Below, piece after piece: positions 1 through 9,176 of a stretch of DNA of 40,856 nucleotides. The first letter of the stretch is position 1. Every line of letters begins with the position of its first letter. This DNA comes from Leyella stercorea (lineage in GTDB: Bacteria > Bacteroidota > Bacteroidia > Bacteroidales > Bacteroidaceae). The stretch spans positions 1 through 40,856 of the forward strand of contig NZ_JADYTS010000023.1 in assembly GCF_021531355.1 (NCBI RefSeq), given 5' to 3'. The position numbers and the translations under genes are program-made. The notes below the pieces were generated by a model. That model was not told where the DNA came from, did not search any database, and saw only the letters and a list, made by a program, of their open reading frames with translations.

Positions 1-80
1 CAAAGCCCGAGCTTGTGAAAGTTCGGGCTTTGTGATATTTTAAAAGAGGGTGTGAATTTTGACACACCCCCTTTTTTTTG
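1..80. terminator. Two stem-loops at left edge, the second a likely terminator
   Basis: The first stem-loop pairs 1-10 with 23-32 (10 bp perfect) and has no T-run. The second pairs 48-54 with 63-69, extended by A/T pairs on both sides of a mismatch, and is followed on the plus strand by eight T residues. It could end a plus-strand gene lying left of the window. The A-rich 5' side would also give some U on the minus strand, so it may serve rdgB from the other side. Confidence 0.6.
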
Positions 81-82
81 TT

Positions 83-190
83 GAGAATTGAGAGTTGAAA
101 GTTGAGAATTATGATATGCTTATGCATTTAAAGTCTTTAGCAATATGTTGTTGTCAAAGGTAATCATAACTCTCAACTCTCAATTCCCAA
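83..190. repeat. Imperfect inverted repeat of the AATT/GAGAGTTGA type
   Basis: The left arm (83-114) and right arm (164-190) are near-reverse-complements built from the motif GAATTGAGAGTTGA. The right arm abuts the rdgB stop codon at 191. Similar AATT-rich intergenic strings occur near 12.3 kb and 22.7-23.1 kb, so this looks like a dispersed intergenic repeat of the chromosome. No coding signal is seen between the arms. Confidence 0.55.
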
Positions 191-769
191 TTATTCGCAT
201 AGATATTCTGCGAGTTTCTCCACAGCGCGTGCACGGTGCGAAATGCCATTCTTGATGTCCATACCGAGTTGTGCGAATGATTCCGTGTAGCCTTCGGGCA
301 CGAAGATGGGGTCGTAGCCGAAGCCTTCGGTGCCTTGCTTCTCGGTAGAGATAGTTCCGCGTACAATGCCTTCGAAGAGTGTGTAGTCGGCTATGTCGTT
401 CTTGCGGGCAAGGCAGATGACGGTGCGGAACTGCGCACGGCGGTCGTCGCTGCCGTCGAGGCGGCTGAGCAGCTTCTGCATGTTAGCCTCCGAGTCGTGG
501 TCGGTGCCTTCGGCATAGCGGGCCGAGTGTACGCCCGGTTCGCCACCGAGAGCCGGCACTTCGAGTCCTGTATCGTCGGCAAAGCAGTCGTAGCCGTAGT
601 TCTCCACGATGTAGCGTGCCTTCTGTATGGCGTTGCCCTCAAGCGTGTTGGCTGTTTCGGGTATGTCGACGTGGCAGTTGATGTCGCTGAGCGACAACAC
701 TTCAAAACGAGAGCCGAGTATGGAGCGTATCTCGTCAAGCTTGTGTTTGTTGTTGGTGGCGAAAACCAA
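191..769 (-). CDS. rdgB: RdgB/HAM1 non-canonical purine NTP pyrophosphatase
   Basis: This protein hydrolyses ITP, dITP and XTP to monophosphates, cleaning the nucleotide pool of deaminated purines. The 192-residue product has the family hallmarks: FATNNKHKL at the N terminus (substrate-binding T/N-N-K), FADDTGLEV near residue 65, GVHSARYA near 81, EGFGYDPIF near 150 and SHRARAV near the C terminus. Length is normal for the family. The start is odd: the only codon that fits is TTG at 767-769, giving (M)VFATNN, where relatives usually carry two or three more residues such as MKKI. The DNA immediately upstream is a G/C-rich palindromic repeat, which may have replaced the original first codons. 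Function is secure; the exact start is not. Confidence 0.93.
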   Translation of the reverse strand: MVFATNNKHKLDEIRSILGSRFEVLSLSDINCHVDIPETANTLEGNAIQKARYIVENYGYDCFADDTGLEVPALGGEPGVHSARYAEGTDHDSEANMQKLLSRLDGSDDRRAQFRTVICLARKNDIADYTLFEGIVRGTISTEKQGTEGFGYDPIFVPEGYTESFAQLGMDIKNGISHRARAVEKLAEYLCE

Positions 770-774
770 ACAAA

Positions 775-811
775 AAGCCCCACCCCCTTGCCCCTCCCCC
801 GTAGGGAGGGG
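775..811. repeat. G/C-rich palindromic intergenic repeat (REP-like)
   Basis: CCCCTCCC (791-798) and GGGAGGGG (804-811) form a perfect 8-bp stem with a 5-nt loop, preceded by a C-rich run. The unit directly abuts the 5' end of rdgB on the minus strand. The composition differs sharply from the surrounding AT-rich DNA, as expected for a dispersed palindromic element. Confidence 0.5.
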
Positions 812-880
812 AGTAGTATGTATTGTTAACTATGTAAAGATGGTTTGTATAGCCTTACTAACATGGTTATTCGCAGGTTG

Positions 881-1277
881 TGTTGATAACTACCTTTTGA
901 TATTCAGACTATTACATTAGTTATCAACAGTTGGTGTTGATATGTGGATAAGTCGCAGTTGACTGTTGTTCGTAATTTTATGCTAACACAGGTTGTTTAT
1001 ATTTACAGGCTGAAAGCCAGTGCTTTATGCAGTTATCCACACACCTGTTGATAACTCCTGTGTTAGTAACTGCTGCCTGTAGTAGCACAGGAGGGTTTAT
1101 ACACAGATTGTGTTAATAACTAATTATTGAGTATCAGTGAGTTAACATAGTTATCCACAGGTTATCAACAATTGTGGATAACCACACAAAAAAAACGCCA
1201 TACACTACAGGCGTGTATGGCGTTTATAAATAGGGTGGGAGAGTTGTCAACAGGTTTGTGTGTAAAAGTGTTGATAA
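881..1277. other. DnaA-box cluster, candidate chromosomal replication origin
   Basis: Eleven DnaA-box-like 9-mers lie in the 520-bp gap between rdgB and lgt. Strict TTATNCACA matches on either strand are at 943-951, 1033-1041, 1097-1105, 1151-1159 and 1173-1181. TTATCAACA variants are at 881-889, 921-929, 1046-1054, 1162-1170 and 1269-1277, and TTATTAACA is at 1111-1119. AT-rich stretches near 971-1008 and 1114-1134 could be unwinding elements. A strict box is expected roughly once per 32 kb by chance, so five in 240 bp is a real signal. It may be oriC or a DnaA-titrating site. The gap holds no convincing gene. Confidence 0.7.
1187..1225 (-). terminator. Intrinsic terminator of lgt
   Basis: A perfect 13-bp stem (1193-1205 with 1213-1225) with a 7-nt loop is followed on the minus strand by a run of eight U. 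It lies about 65 bp past the lgt stop codon and inside the DnaA-box cluster, so lgt transcription would end before crossing most of the boxes. Confidence 0.85.
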
Positions 1278-1289
1278 CCCTGTTGGTTA

Positions 1290-2156
1290 TTACTTCTTTT
1301 TGTCGGCAGAAGCTATATCTGCGAGTCGTTTCATCCACTTGCCACCTTTCATACATGCTATGCCGATGATGACGAACGGAATGCTGAGGAGCTGTCCCAT
1401 ATTGAGCGGCAGAGCCTGCTCAAAGGCTTCCTGTACCTCTTTCGTGTACTCGATGAAGAATCGGGCGGTGAAGATGTAAGCGAGGCACAAACCGAAGAAA
1501 TAGCCGGTTCCTACGCGTTCTGGATGTTTGCGGTAGATGCGCCATCCGATGAAGAAGAGTAGGGCATAGGTTATAGCTTCGTAGAGCTGTCCGGGGTGGC
1601 GTGGCATGGAGTCGACGCACTCGAAGATGAATGCCCAGGGCACGTCTGTGATGCGACCGATAATCTCTGAGTTCATCAGGTTGCCCAGACGTATGAAACA
1701 GGCTGTGACGGGCGTTGCAATGGCTATGTTGTCGAGCACCTGCCAAACGTTCATCTTGGTGCGTCTGACGTACATCCAGAGTGCCAGCATCAGTCCGAGT
1801 GTTCCGCCGTGCGATGCCAGTCCGCGGTAGCCTGTGAAGCGCCACGATCCGTCGTCGCCGATGTGGATGGGCAGGAATATCTCGATGAAGTGTTGCCAGC
1901 TGCTGAGGAATACATCGGGCTGATAGAACAGACAGTGACCCAGTCGTGCTCCGGCGAGTATGCCCACGAAGCAGTAGATAAAGAGCGGGTCGAACAGTCC
2001 CTCCTTCACTTTCTGTTCCTTATACAGGCGCTGCACTATCAGATAGGCCAATGCCAGTCCGACGAGCCAGCACATCGAATACCAATGAATGGCAAAGGGT
2101 CCGAATGTCAGTGCTGTGTCACTCGGATCCCACATGATGTATAAAAAATGTTCCAT
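1290..2156 (-). CDS. lgt: Prolipoprotein diacylglyceryl transferase
   Basis: Lgt is an inner-membrane enzyme that transfers diacylglycerol from phosphatidylglycerol to the lipobox cysteine of prelipoproteins, the first step of lipoprotein maturation. The 288-residue protein has about seven hydrophobic segments and the family motifs: ARLGHCLFY (around H74), GLASHGGTLG (H116), RLGNLMNSEIIG (156-167) and RHPGQLYEA near 185. Length is normal. It follows ychF with only a 10-bp gap on the same strand, so the two are probably co-transcribed. Its terminator lies downstream at 1187-1225. The lysine-rich C terminus is ordinary for the family. Confidence 0.95.
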   Translation of the reverse strand: MEHFLYIMWDPSDTALTFGPFAIHWYSMCWLVGLALAYLIVQRLYKEQKVKEGLFDPLFIYCFVGILAGARLGHCLFYQPDVFLSSWQHFIEIFLPIHIGDDGSWRFTGYRGLASHGGTLGLMLALWMYVRRTKMNVWQVLDNIAIATPVTACFIRLGNLMNSEIIGRITDVPWAFIFECVDSMPRHPGQLYEAITYALLFFIGWRIYRKHPERVGTGYFFGLCLAYIFTARFFIEYTKEVQEAFEQALPLNMGQLLSIPFVIIGIACMKGGKWMKRLADIASADKKK

Positions 2157-2166
2157 TTTTTATAGC

Positions 2167-3273
2167 TTACACATTAAATCTGAAGTGCATGATATCTCCA
2201 TCCTGAACGACATACTCCTTACCCTCGATAGAGAGCTTTCCGGCTTCGCGTACGGCAGCTTCTGAGCCATACTGGATATAGTCGTCGTACTTGATTACTT
2301 CGGCGCGGATGAAGCCCTTTTCGAAGTCGGTGTGGATAACGCCGGCGCACTGCGGAGCCTTCCATCCCTTGTGGTAGGTCCATGCCTTAACCTCCATCTC
2401 ACCGGCGGTGATGAATGTTTCGAGGTTGAGCAGGCTGTATGCCTTCTTGATGAGTCGGTTTACGCCGCTCTCCTCCAGTCCGAGTTCATCAAGGAACATC
2501 TGCTTGTCCTCGTATGTTTCGAGCGATGCTATGTCCTCCTCGGTCTTGGCAGCGATGACGAGCATTTCGGCGCCTTCGCTCTTGGCTATTTCGGCTATCT
2601 GTTCAGAGTATTTGTTGCCATTCTTGGCCGATGCCTCGTCGACGTTGCACACGTACAGTACGGGCTTGGCGGTGAGCAGGAAGAGGTCGTGAGCGTAGTG
2701 CTGCTCCTCCTTCGACTCGAACTCTACGGTGCGTGCGTTCTTGCCCTGTTCGAGCACCTGCTTGTAGGCTTCGAGTACGGCTACAGCCACCTTGGCGTCC
2801 TTGTTGTTGCCGATAGCTGCTATCTTCGACTGCTTCTGCAGCTGGCTCTCAACGGTTTCGAGGTCCTTGAGTTGCAGCTCGGTGTCGATGACTTCCTTGT
2901 CCTCTACGGGATTGACGCTGGCACCGCCCTCGCGTACGATGTTGTCGTCGTCGAAGCAGCGCAGTACGTGGATGATGGCGTCGGTCTCGCGGATGTTGCC
3001 GAGGAACTTGTTGCCCAGACCCTCGCCCTTGCTGGCGCCCTTGACGAGTCCGGCGATGTCTACTATTTCGCACGTTGCGGGCACGATGCGTCCCGGGTGC
3101 ACTATCTCGGCGAGCTTTGTGAGTCGCTCGTCGGGTACTGTTATCACGCCTACGTTAGGCTCGATTGTACAGAAGGGGAAGTTGGCTGCCTGCGCCTTGG
3201 CGTTGGAGAGGCAGTTGAAAAGAGTGGACTTGCCTACGTTGGGGAGTCCTACTATACCACATTTTAATGCCAT
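2167..3273 (-). CDS. ychF: Redox-regulated ATPase YchF (OLA1 family)
   Basis: YchF is an Obg-related P-loop NTPase that prefers ATP and binds ribosomes. It is implicated in translation and stress responses. The sequence shows Walker A GLPNVGKS at 8-15, the switch [19 protein letters not shown] near 73-89, and NVDE in place of the NKxD guanine-specificity motif, the usual explanation for ATP preference. A C-terminal TGS domain covers roughly the last 85 residues, ending with [12 protein letters not shown]. Length (368) is typical. A TAACTTTG promoter element lies just upstream on the minus strand, and lgt follows 10 bp downstream. Confidence 0.97.
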   Translation of the reverse strand: MALKCGIVGLPNVGKSTLFNCLSNAKAQAANFPFCTIEPNVGVITVPDERLTKLAEIVHPGRIVPATCEIVDIAGLVKGASKGEGLGNKFLGNIRETDAIIHVLRCFDDDNIVREGGASVNPVEDKEVIDTELQLKDLETVESQLQKQSKIAAIGNNKDAKVAVAVLEAYKQVLEQGKNARTVEFESKEEQHYAHDLFLLTAKPVLYVCNVDEASAKNGNKYSEQIAEIAKSEGAEMLVIAAKTEEDIASLETYEDKQMFLDELGLEESGVNRLIKKAYSLLNLETFITAGEMEVKAWTYHKGWKAPQCAGVIHTDFEKGFIRAEVIKYDDYIQYGSEAAVREAGKLSIEGKEYVVQDGDIMHFRFNV

Positions 3274-3304
3274 GTATTTATTGTTTTATTATTTGTTTCC
3301 ACTG

Positions 3305-3312
3305 CAAAGTTA
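3305..3312 (-). promoter_or_regulatory. Bacteroidetes -7 element for ychF
   Basis: On the minus strand this reads TAACTTTG, matching the Bacteroidetes -7 consensus TAnnTTTG, 32 bp before the ychF start codon. No clear -33 TTTG is visible at the expected distance. Confidence 0.5.
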
Positions 3313-3372
3313 CGCTTTTAAATCGAAATATGTGTATATAATGCGATATAAGCGTGTGTCTTGGGTGCTACT

Positions 3373-5139
3373 TTATCGTTGTGCGCTTTGCTGGCAGGTG
3401 TTCATCACGCGCAGCCAGTTGCCTCCCCAGATGAGTGCCATGTCGCTTTCGGAGTAGCGTCGGCGCAGCAATGCCTTGGTGAAATTGACCAGTTCGGAGG
3501 CGTCGGCGAGTCCCGGTATGCCTCCGTCGCCGTCGAAGTCGGTGCCCAGTCCTACGTGCTCAATGCCCATGAGGTCGATGGCGTGCTCCAGATGGCGTAT
3601 GGCGTCGGTGACTGTCGACTTGCCGTCGGTGCGCAGGAATCCGTTGTAGAGTGTTATCTGGCACACGCCGCCTGCTGCCGCGAGGGCACGCATCTGGTCG
3701 TCGGTGATGTTGCGTGGCACGTCGCAGAGTGCGCGCGAGTTGCTGTGCGAGCATACTATCGGTGTGCGCGAGATGTGAAGGGCGTCGTAGAACGATTTCT
3801 CGCCGGCGTGGCTGAGGTCGACCATCAGTCCGAGACGGTTCATCTCGGCTATCACCTGCTCGCCAAACTGGCTCACGCCGCCGTGGGTGTTGAGCGTGTG
3901 GCGTGCCGAGTCGCATATCTGGTTGTCGCCGTTGTGGCACAGCGTGATGTATGTAATGCCGCGGTTGGCGAAGTGCTCCACGTTCTTTATGTCGTCTTCT
4001 ATAGCCAGTCCGTTCTCTATGCCGGTGAGCAGCGAGCGCAGTCCACGTCGTTTGTTGCGCAGGATGTCGGCTTCAGAGCGGGCGTGGGCTATGTATCGGG
4101 AGTCGCTCAGTATGGTGTCTTCTATCTTGTCGAATATCAGGTCGGCATATTCGCGTGGCGTTTTGGCTCCGAGCGGGGCTATCTGGGCGAATGTCTCGCC
4201 CGGTTTGGGTTGTGGCAGATAAGCCACCATGGTGACGGCATCGGGTCCGCCCTCCTGCATCTTGTGGAGGTCGTAGAGTATGCGTGGGTCGCGCTGGTCG
4301 AAGTGTATGCCTTCGGGGAAGAACATCGGCGTGTCGCAGTGGGAGTCGAGCGTGATGTTACGGCTGTGGAAGAGTCGCATCTGGTGGTGGATTGCCGCCT
4401 CGCTGACGAGCCAGCTGAACAGCGGCAGACCGTCTTCGGCAAGCCATTCGGGATGCCACTGTACGCCGATTATGGGCTTCTGCTCGCTGCTTTCTATGGC
4501 TTCGATGGTGCCGTCGGGTGCCATGGCTGCTGTGCGCATGTGGTTGCCTGGATTGTCTACAGCCTGATGGTGGAAGGAGTTGACATAGATGGTCGCTTCA
4601 CCGCCGAATATGTCGCTCAGCATGGTGCCCGGAGTGATGTTCACGCTGTGTGTCTGGGTGGACTGATGCGAGGTCTGCGAGTGCTTGATAAGGGTAGGGG
4701 TGGGCTTGATGTCCTGCTCCACGTGTCCGCCCAGTGCCATTGCGAGTGTCTGTATGCCGCGGCAGATGCCGAGCATGGGCAGCTGACGGTCGAAGGCGTA
4801 GCGTGTGAGGAGCAGTTCGGGCAGGTCGCGCTCGTTGTTGATATTGTGCAGTTGTGGCACAGGTTCTTCGCCTGCCCAGAGCGGATTGAAGTCGCCTCCG
4901 CCGCTCAGTACTATAGCGTCGAGGGTGTCGAGAGTGGTGAGCAGAACGTCGTTGTCAGCCACAGGCGGAATGAGTACGGGCGTGCCTCCGGCGCTGACTA
5001 TCTGCTTGTAGTACACTTCGCGCAGCGTTGCGTCGATGCCTTCGTGGTTGGTTGTGATGCCTATGAGGGGTCGGTAGGCGTGTGATGGGGCAGAGGTGTA
5101 TGTCTCGTTGAGATGTTGTTGCAGGTTGAACTTGTTCAT
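3373..5139 (-). CDS. Class I glutamine amidotransferase-like/M19 dipeptidase fusion protein
   Basis: The 588-residue protein joins two hydrolases. Residues about 22-250 form a PuuD-like (peptidase C26, gamma-glutamyl hydrolase) domain with nucleophile C126 in LGICRGIQ and the H229/E231 pair in GVQWHPEW. Residues about 260-588 form an M19 membrane-dipeptidase domain with the zinc motif DSHCDT (H267, D269), [26 protein letters not shown] and [11 protein letters not shown]. The natural reading is an enzyme that cuts gamma-glutamyl bonds and then the resulting dipeptide, for example in glutathione or gamma-glutamyl peptide use; this is inferred from the domains. No signal peptide is seen, so it is probably cytoplasmic. 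It is separated by a terminator from the Lrp regulator gene upstream. Confidence 0.88.
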   Translation of the reverse strand: MNKFNLQQHLNETYTSAPSHAYRPLIGITTNHEGIDATLREVYYKQIVSAGGTPVLIPPVADNDVLLTTLDTLDAIVLSGGGDFNPLWAGEEPVPQLHNINNERDLPELLLTRYAFDRQLPMLGICRGIQTLAMALGGHVEQDIKPTPTLIKHSQTSHQSTQTHSVNITPGTMLSDIFGGEATIYVNSFHHQAVDNPGNHMRTAAMAPDGTIEAIESSEQKPIIGVQWHPEWLAEDGLPLFSWLVSEAAIHHQMRLFHSRNITLDSHCDTPMFFPEGIHFDQRDPRILYDLHKMQEGGPDAVTMVAYLPQPKPGETFAQIAPLGAKTPREYADLIFDKIEDTILSDSRYIAHARSEADILRNKRRGLRSLLTGIENGLAIEDDIKNVEHFANRGITYITLCHNGDNQICDSARHTLNTHGGVSQFGEQVIAEMNRLGLMVDLSHAGEKSFYDALHISRTPIVCSHSNSRALCDVPRNITDDQMRALAAAGGVCQITLYNGFLRTDGKSTVTDAIRHLEHAIDLMGIEHVGLGTDFDGDGGIPGLADASELVNFTKALLRRRYSESDMALIWGGNWLRVMNTCQQSAQR

Positions 5140-5149
5140 TGTGTATGTA

Positions 5150-5204
5150 TAAAAAAAGAAAAAGACAACAAAGACAGCCGTTGTTCAGTTGTCTTTGTTG
5201 TCTT
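5150..5204 (-). terminator. Terminator after the Lrp-family gene
   Basis: A perfect 15-bp stem (5162-5176 with 5190-5204) and 13-nt loop are followed on the minus strand by a U-rich tract (complement of the A-run at 5149-5161). It sits between the Lrp gene stop and the dipeptidase fusion start, so those two genes are probably separate transcription units. Confidence 0.88.
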
Positions 5205-5221
5205 CGTTATGTGTGTAATGT

Positions 5222-5695
5222 TTACTTTTCGTCGTCTTCGAGATGTACTGGTATCTCGCGCTTGATGCTCTGGTCGAGCGAGATAAGAGTCTCGGTAGAC
5301 ACAACTCCCGGAATCATCTGCATCTTGTTGTTGAGCAGATCCATGAGCTGTTCGTTGTCGCGGGCGTACACTTTGAGCAGCATTGTGTACGAACCGGTGG
5401 TGTAGTGGCACTCAACAATCTCGGGTATTTCCTTCAATTGCTTTACCACGTCCTTGTACATGCTGCCGCGTTCGAGGTTCAATCCTACGTATGTGCATGT
5501 GCTGTAGCCTATGCTCTTGGGGTTGACATCGAATCCGCTTCCGGTAATCACGCCACCGTTGATGAGGTGCTGTACACGCTGGTGAATGGCTGCGCGTGAA
5601 ACACCGCACTCAGCTGCAACATCCTTGAACGGTATGCGAGCATTTTTAGACAGTATACTAAGTATTTTCTTGTCGAGATTGTCTATTTTGTCCAT
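5222..5695 (-). CDS. Lrp/AsnC family transcriptional regulator
   Basis: Members bind DNA as dimers or octamers and respond to amino acids through a RAM domain. The 157-residue protein begins MDKIDNLDKKILSILSKNAR, followed by an AsnC-type helix-turn-helix (FKDVAAECGVSRAAIHQRV, about residues 24-42) and a C-terminal RAM (alpha-beta) domain with the VECHYTTGSYTMLLKV motif. The open frame runs ten codons further upstream (to 5725), but the family start is the ATG at 5693-5695. A TAATTTTG promoter element is upstream. The neighbouring dipeptidase fusion might be a target, but no operator was identified. Confidence 0.92.
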   Translation of the reverse strand: MDKIDNLDKKILSILSKNARIPFKDVAAECGVSRAAIHQRVQHLINGGVITGSGFDVNPKSIGYSTCTYVGLNLERGSMYKDVVKQLKEIPEIVECHYTTGSYTMLLKVYARDNEQLMDLLNNKMQMIPGVVSTETLISLDQSIKREIPVHLEDDEK

Positions 5696-5757
5696 GGTGT
5701 TAATGGTTTTTCGTATAATTATCAATAATGTTATTTACAACTGTTACATTTTGTAAG

Positions 5758-5788
5758 CAAAATTAGACATTATATCTGAGATAAGCAA
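5758..5788 (-). promoter_or_regulatory. Promoter of the Lrp-family gene
   Basis: On the minus strand, TTG (5786-5788) is followed after 20 bp by TAATTTTG (5758-5765), matching the Bacteroidetes -33/-7 pattern. It lies about 63 bp before the start codon at 5695. Confidence 0.55.
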
Positions 5789-5878
5789 CAATGTGCAAAC
5801 CATTTTTTGCTTTTTTGTGCAAAATGTATAGCAAATTTATGTTTTTTGAACTACGAAAGCCATATTTGGACGTTTTTT

Positions 5879-7705
5879 TTACGATTGCATCTCGTGCAGA
5901 CGGCGGTAGTAGCCGCCGAGAGCTATTAGCTCGTCGTGTGTGCCTCGTTCTACGATGCGTCCCTCGTGGAGCACGCATATCTCGTTGGCGTTCTTGATTG
6001 TAGACAATCGGTGGGCTATGGCAACGGTGGTGCGCGAGCTCATGAGTCGCTCAAGAGCGTCCTGAACGAGTCGTTCGCTCTCGGTGTCGAGTGCCGATGT
6101 AGCCTCGTCGAGAATGAGTATGGGCGGATTCTTGAGTATGGCGCGTGCTATGCTGACGCGCTGTCGCTGTCCGCCCGAGAGTCGTCCGCCCCGGTCGCCG
6201 ATGTTGGTGTCGTATCCGTGCTCCGACTGCATTATGAAGTCGTGGGCGTTGGCTATGCGTGCCGCCTGCTCTACCTGCTCCATTGTGGCATTCTCTACGC
6301 CGAACGTGATGTTGCCAAGGAAGGAGTCGTTGAAGAGTATGGCCTCCTGATTGACGTTGCCGATGAGCTGGCGCAGGTCGTGTATGCCGAGCTGGCGCAC
6401 GTCGATGCCGTCGATGAGCACTTCGCCTTCCTGAACGTCGTAGTAGCGCGGTATGAGGTCGACGAGGGTAGACTTGCCGCTGCCGCTCTGGCCTACAAGT
6501 GCTACGGTCTTGCCCTTCTCGATGACGAGATTGATGTCCTTCAACACCCACTGCTCGCCATACTTGAACGATACGTGGCGGAACTCAATCTGGTGCTCGA
6601 ACGATTTGATGTGTACCGGATTGGCTGGCTCCTTGATGGCGTTGTCGGCCTTGAGAATCTTGTCGATACGCTCCACTGAGGCGAGTCCCTTGGGGATGTT
6701 GTAGCCAGCCTTGGAGAACTCCTTGAGCGGATTGATGATAGAGTAGAGCATCACGAGATAGTAGATGAACGTAGGGCCAGAGAGCATCTGCTTGTCGAGC
6801 ACGAGCACGCCGCCCACCCACAGCACGATGATGATGAGCACGGTGCCGAGGAATTCGCTCATAGGATGTGCCATCTGCTGTCGTATATTCACGCGCTGCA
6901 CAGCCGAGCGGTAGTTGGAATTGACGCGGTCGAAGCGTTCGTTCATCTTGTCTTCGGCGCAGAACGCCTTGATGATACGCAGTCCGCCGAGTGTCTCCTC
7001 AACCTGTGACATGGTGTCGCTCCACAGATTCTGTGCCTTGATGGAGTTCTGCTTGAGCTTGCGTCCTACGAATCCCATGAACCATCCGAAAATGGGCACG
7101 AAGAAGAGGGTGAATACCGTGAGCTGCCACGATATGAACAGCAGTGCCGAGAAGTAGGAGATGATGAGGATTGGATTCTTGAACAGCATGTCGAGTGACG
7201 ACATGATAGAGCTTTCCACCTCGCCTACGTCGCCCGTCATACGTGCAATGATGTCGCCCTTGCGCTCGTCGGAGAAGAAGCCGAGAGGCAATGACGTGAT
7301 CTTGCGGTAGAGCTGGTTGCGTATGTCGCGTACTATGCCGGTGCGCATAGGGATGATTGACGCCGACGAAAGGAAGTAGGCGCCCGTCTTGAGCATTGTG
7401 GTGAATGCCAGAAACAGTCCGATGAGCAGCAGCGTAGTGGTTGAGCCTACGATGTGTATGAGTTGCGTGACATAGTAGTCGGCGTTGTTGGCCATGACAT
7501 CCTTCAGATTGTCGAGCGACCAGGGCATGAGGTGTGTTGCCGTTCCGGTGCCTTCGGTGCGGAAGAGTATCTGAAGTATAGGTATGAGTGCCGCAAACGA
7601 GAATATGTTGAGCAGTGCCGAGAGTATGTTGAACACTATCGTCAGCACTAAATACTTCTTGTATGGCGGCAGAAAGCGCCTGAGTACTTGTAGGAATTCT
7701 TTCAT
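5879..7705 (-). CDS. MsbA-like ABC exporter (permease fused to ATPase)
   Basis: This is a 608-residue half-transporter that would act as a homodimer in the inner membrane. Residues about 1-330 are the six-helix exporter domain. The nucleotide-binding domain has Walker A GQSGSGKS (405-412), Q-loop Q453, signature LSGGQ (509-513), Walker B ILILDEA ending at E534, and the H-loop AIAHRLST. Resemblance is to lipid A/lipid flippases of the MsbA type, but the substrate cannot be fixed from sequence; a multidrug or peptide exporter is possible. miaB lies 47 bp upstream on the same strand, so read-through from miaB is likely. The stop codon is immediately next to a T8 run on the plus strand. Confidence 0.93.
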   Translation of the reverse strand: MKEFLQVLRRFLPPYKKYLVLTIVFNILSALLNIFSFAALIPILQILFRTEGTGTATHLMPWSLDNLKDVMANNADYYVTQLIHIVGSTTTLLLIGLFLAFTTMLKTGAYFLSSASIIPMRTGIVRDIRNQLYRKITSLPLGFFSDERKGDIIARMTGDVGEVESSIMSSLDMLFKNPILIISYFSALLFISWQLTVFTLFFVPIFGWFMGFVGRKLKQNSIKAQNLWSDTMSQVEETLGGLRIIKAFCAEDKMNERFDRVNSNYRSAVQRVNIRQQMAHPMSEFLGTVLIIIVLWVGGVLVLDKQMLSGPTFIYYLVMLYSIINPLKEFSKAGYNIPKGLASVERIDKILKADNAIKEPANPVHIKSFEHQIEFRHVSFKYGEQWVLKDINLVIEKGKTVALVGQSGSGKSTLVDLIPRYYDVQEGEVLIDGIDVRQLGIHDLRQLIGNVNQEAILFNDSFLGNITFGVENATMEQVEQAARIANAHDFIMQSEHGYDTNIGDRGGRLSGGQRQRVSIARAILKNPPILILDEATSALDTESERLVQDALERLMSSRTTVAIAHRLSTIKNANEICVLHEGRIVERGTHDELIALGGYYRRLHEMQS

Positions 7706-7752
7706 ACTGGTTGTTTGGATGTTGTGCCTTGTGAGGGGCAGGATGTTGTGAA

Positions 7753-9084
7753 TTAGTCGATAGGTTCGCCCAGGAGTGTAGCCGATGTAGAACCGGTAAT
7801 CTTCACCATGACGCGGTCGCCAATGTGGTGGTTGTTCTTGTCGAACACCACTGCCTTGTTCTGCTCGGTGCGACCCATGAGCTGCTGGCGTGAACGCTTT
7901 GAGTAGCCCTCAACCAATACCTCGAATGTCTTGCCTATGTCCTTGCGGTATTGCTCTGCCGACACTTCGGTCTGCAGACGTATGAGCTCGTTGAGGCGCT
8001 CTATCTTGACCTCTTCCGACACGTTGTCGGGCAGGTGCTTGGCGGCGTATGTGCCGGGGCGCTCGCTATACTTGAACATGAATGCCGAGTCGAACATGCA
8101 CTCGCGCACCAGCGACAGTGTCTCGGCGTGGTCCTCGGGAGTCTCGTCGTGATAGCCCACGAAGAGGTCGGTGGTCAGTCCGCAGTCAGGTATGATGCGG
8201 CGTATGGCTGCCACGCGCTCCAGGTACTGCTCGCGTGTATACTTGCGGTTCATCAGCTTGAGTATCTTTGTAGAGCCGCTTTGTGCCGGGAAGTGTATGT
8301 GCTTGCAGAGGTTGGGCTCGTCGGCTATGGCGTGCAGAATATCGTCGGTCATGTCCTCGGGATTGGATGTGGTGAAGCGCACGCGCATGTCGGGCACGCT
8401 CTGTGCCACCTTGCGCAGCAGTTCGGCGAATGAGCATCCGCCCTCGATGCGCTTGCCGGCAGGTGTAAGGCCGTAGCTGTTGACGTTCTGTCCGAGCAGC
8501 GTCACCTCCTTGAATCCGCGGTCGTGCAGGTCTTTTACCTCGCGCAGTATGCTCTCTACGTCGCGCGAACGCTCACGTCCGCGGGTGTAGGGCACGATGC
8601 AGTAGTGGCAGAAGTTGTTGCAGCCGCGCATGATGCTGACGAATCCGCTTACACGGCTTGCACCGATGCGCTGCGGTATTACGTCGCGGTAGGTTTCGGT
8701 GGTAGACAGCTCGATGTTGCAGGCGTTCTGTCCGTTCTCGCACTGCGCTATCATATCGGGCAGGTTGAGGTAGGAGTCAGGACCGCACACGAGGTTGGCG
8801 TGGTGGTTGTCGATAAGGTCCTGGCGCACGCGCTCGGCCATACATCCCAGCACGCCGAGTATGAGCTTGCGACCCTTCTTCTGTTCGGCGTGCAGGGTCT
8901 CAAGGCGTCCATATATCTTGTTCTCAGCATTCTCGCGTATGGAGCAGGTGTTGAGGAATATGGCGTCGGCTTGAGCCTCGTCGTCGCACAGTTCGTAGCC
9001 AGCCATCTGCATAATGGATGCTACTACTTCAGAGTCGGCCACGTTCATCTGGCAGCCGTATGTCTCGATAAATAGTTTCTTCAT
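7753..9084 (-). CDS. miaB: tRNA-2-methylthio-N6-dimethylallyladenosine synthase MiaB
   Basis: MiaB is a radical-SAM methylthiotransferase that converts i6A37 to ms2i6A37 in tRNAs reading UNN codons. The 443-residue protein has the three N-terminal cysteines for the auxiliary Fe-S cluster (C11 in TYGCQMN, C47 in LNTCSIR, C81 in LGCMAERV) and the radical-SAM motif CNNFCHYC (C155, C159, C162). A C-terminal TRAM domain covers about 375-440. Length is typical. It stands between the nitrilase-fusion gene and the ABC exporter on the same strand. Confidence 0.97.
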   Translation of the reverse strand: MKKLFIETYGCQMNVADSEVVASIMQMAGYELCDDEAQADAIFLNTCSIRENAENKIYGRLETLHAEQKKGRKLILGVLGCMAERVRQDLIDNHHANLVCGPDSYLNLPDMIAQCENGQNACNIELSTTETYRDVIPQRIGASRVSGFVSIMRGCNNFCHYCIVPYTRGRERSRDVESILREVKDLHDRGFKEVTLLGQNVNSYGLTPAGKRIEGGCSFAELLRKVAQSVPDMRVRFTTSNPEDMTDDILHAIADEPNLCKHIHFPAQSGSTKILKLMNRKYTREQYLERVAAIRRIIPDCGLTTDLFVGYHDETPEDHAETLSLVRECMFDSAFMFKYSERPGTYAAKHLPDNVSEEVKIERLNELIRLQTEVSAEQYRKDIGKTFEVLVEGYSKRSRQQLMGRTEQNKAVVFDKNNHHIGDRVMVKITGSTSATLLGEPID

Positions 9085-9176
9085 TTATATATTATATATT
9101 TAATTTTCGCAAGCGAAAGGAGTTATTGGAAGTTATCGGATGATAACTCACTTTGTTTGTGAATTTCTGTTTTAGC

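Noticed and set aside
2332..3267. A 311-codon plus-strand frame opposite ychF
   Set aside because: It is antisense to an unmistakable YchF and has no motif of its own.
3361..5085. A 574-codon plus-strand frame opposite the dipeptidase fusion
   Set aside because: It is an antisense shadow of a strongly conserved two-domain enzyme; its sequence has no recognisable domain and is rich in Val/Ala as expected from reverse reading.
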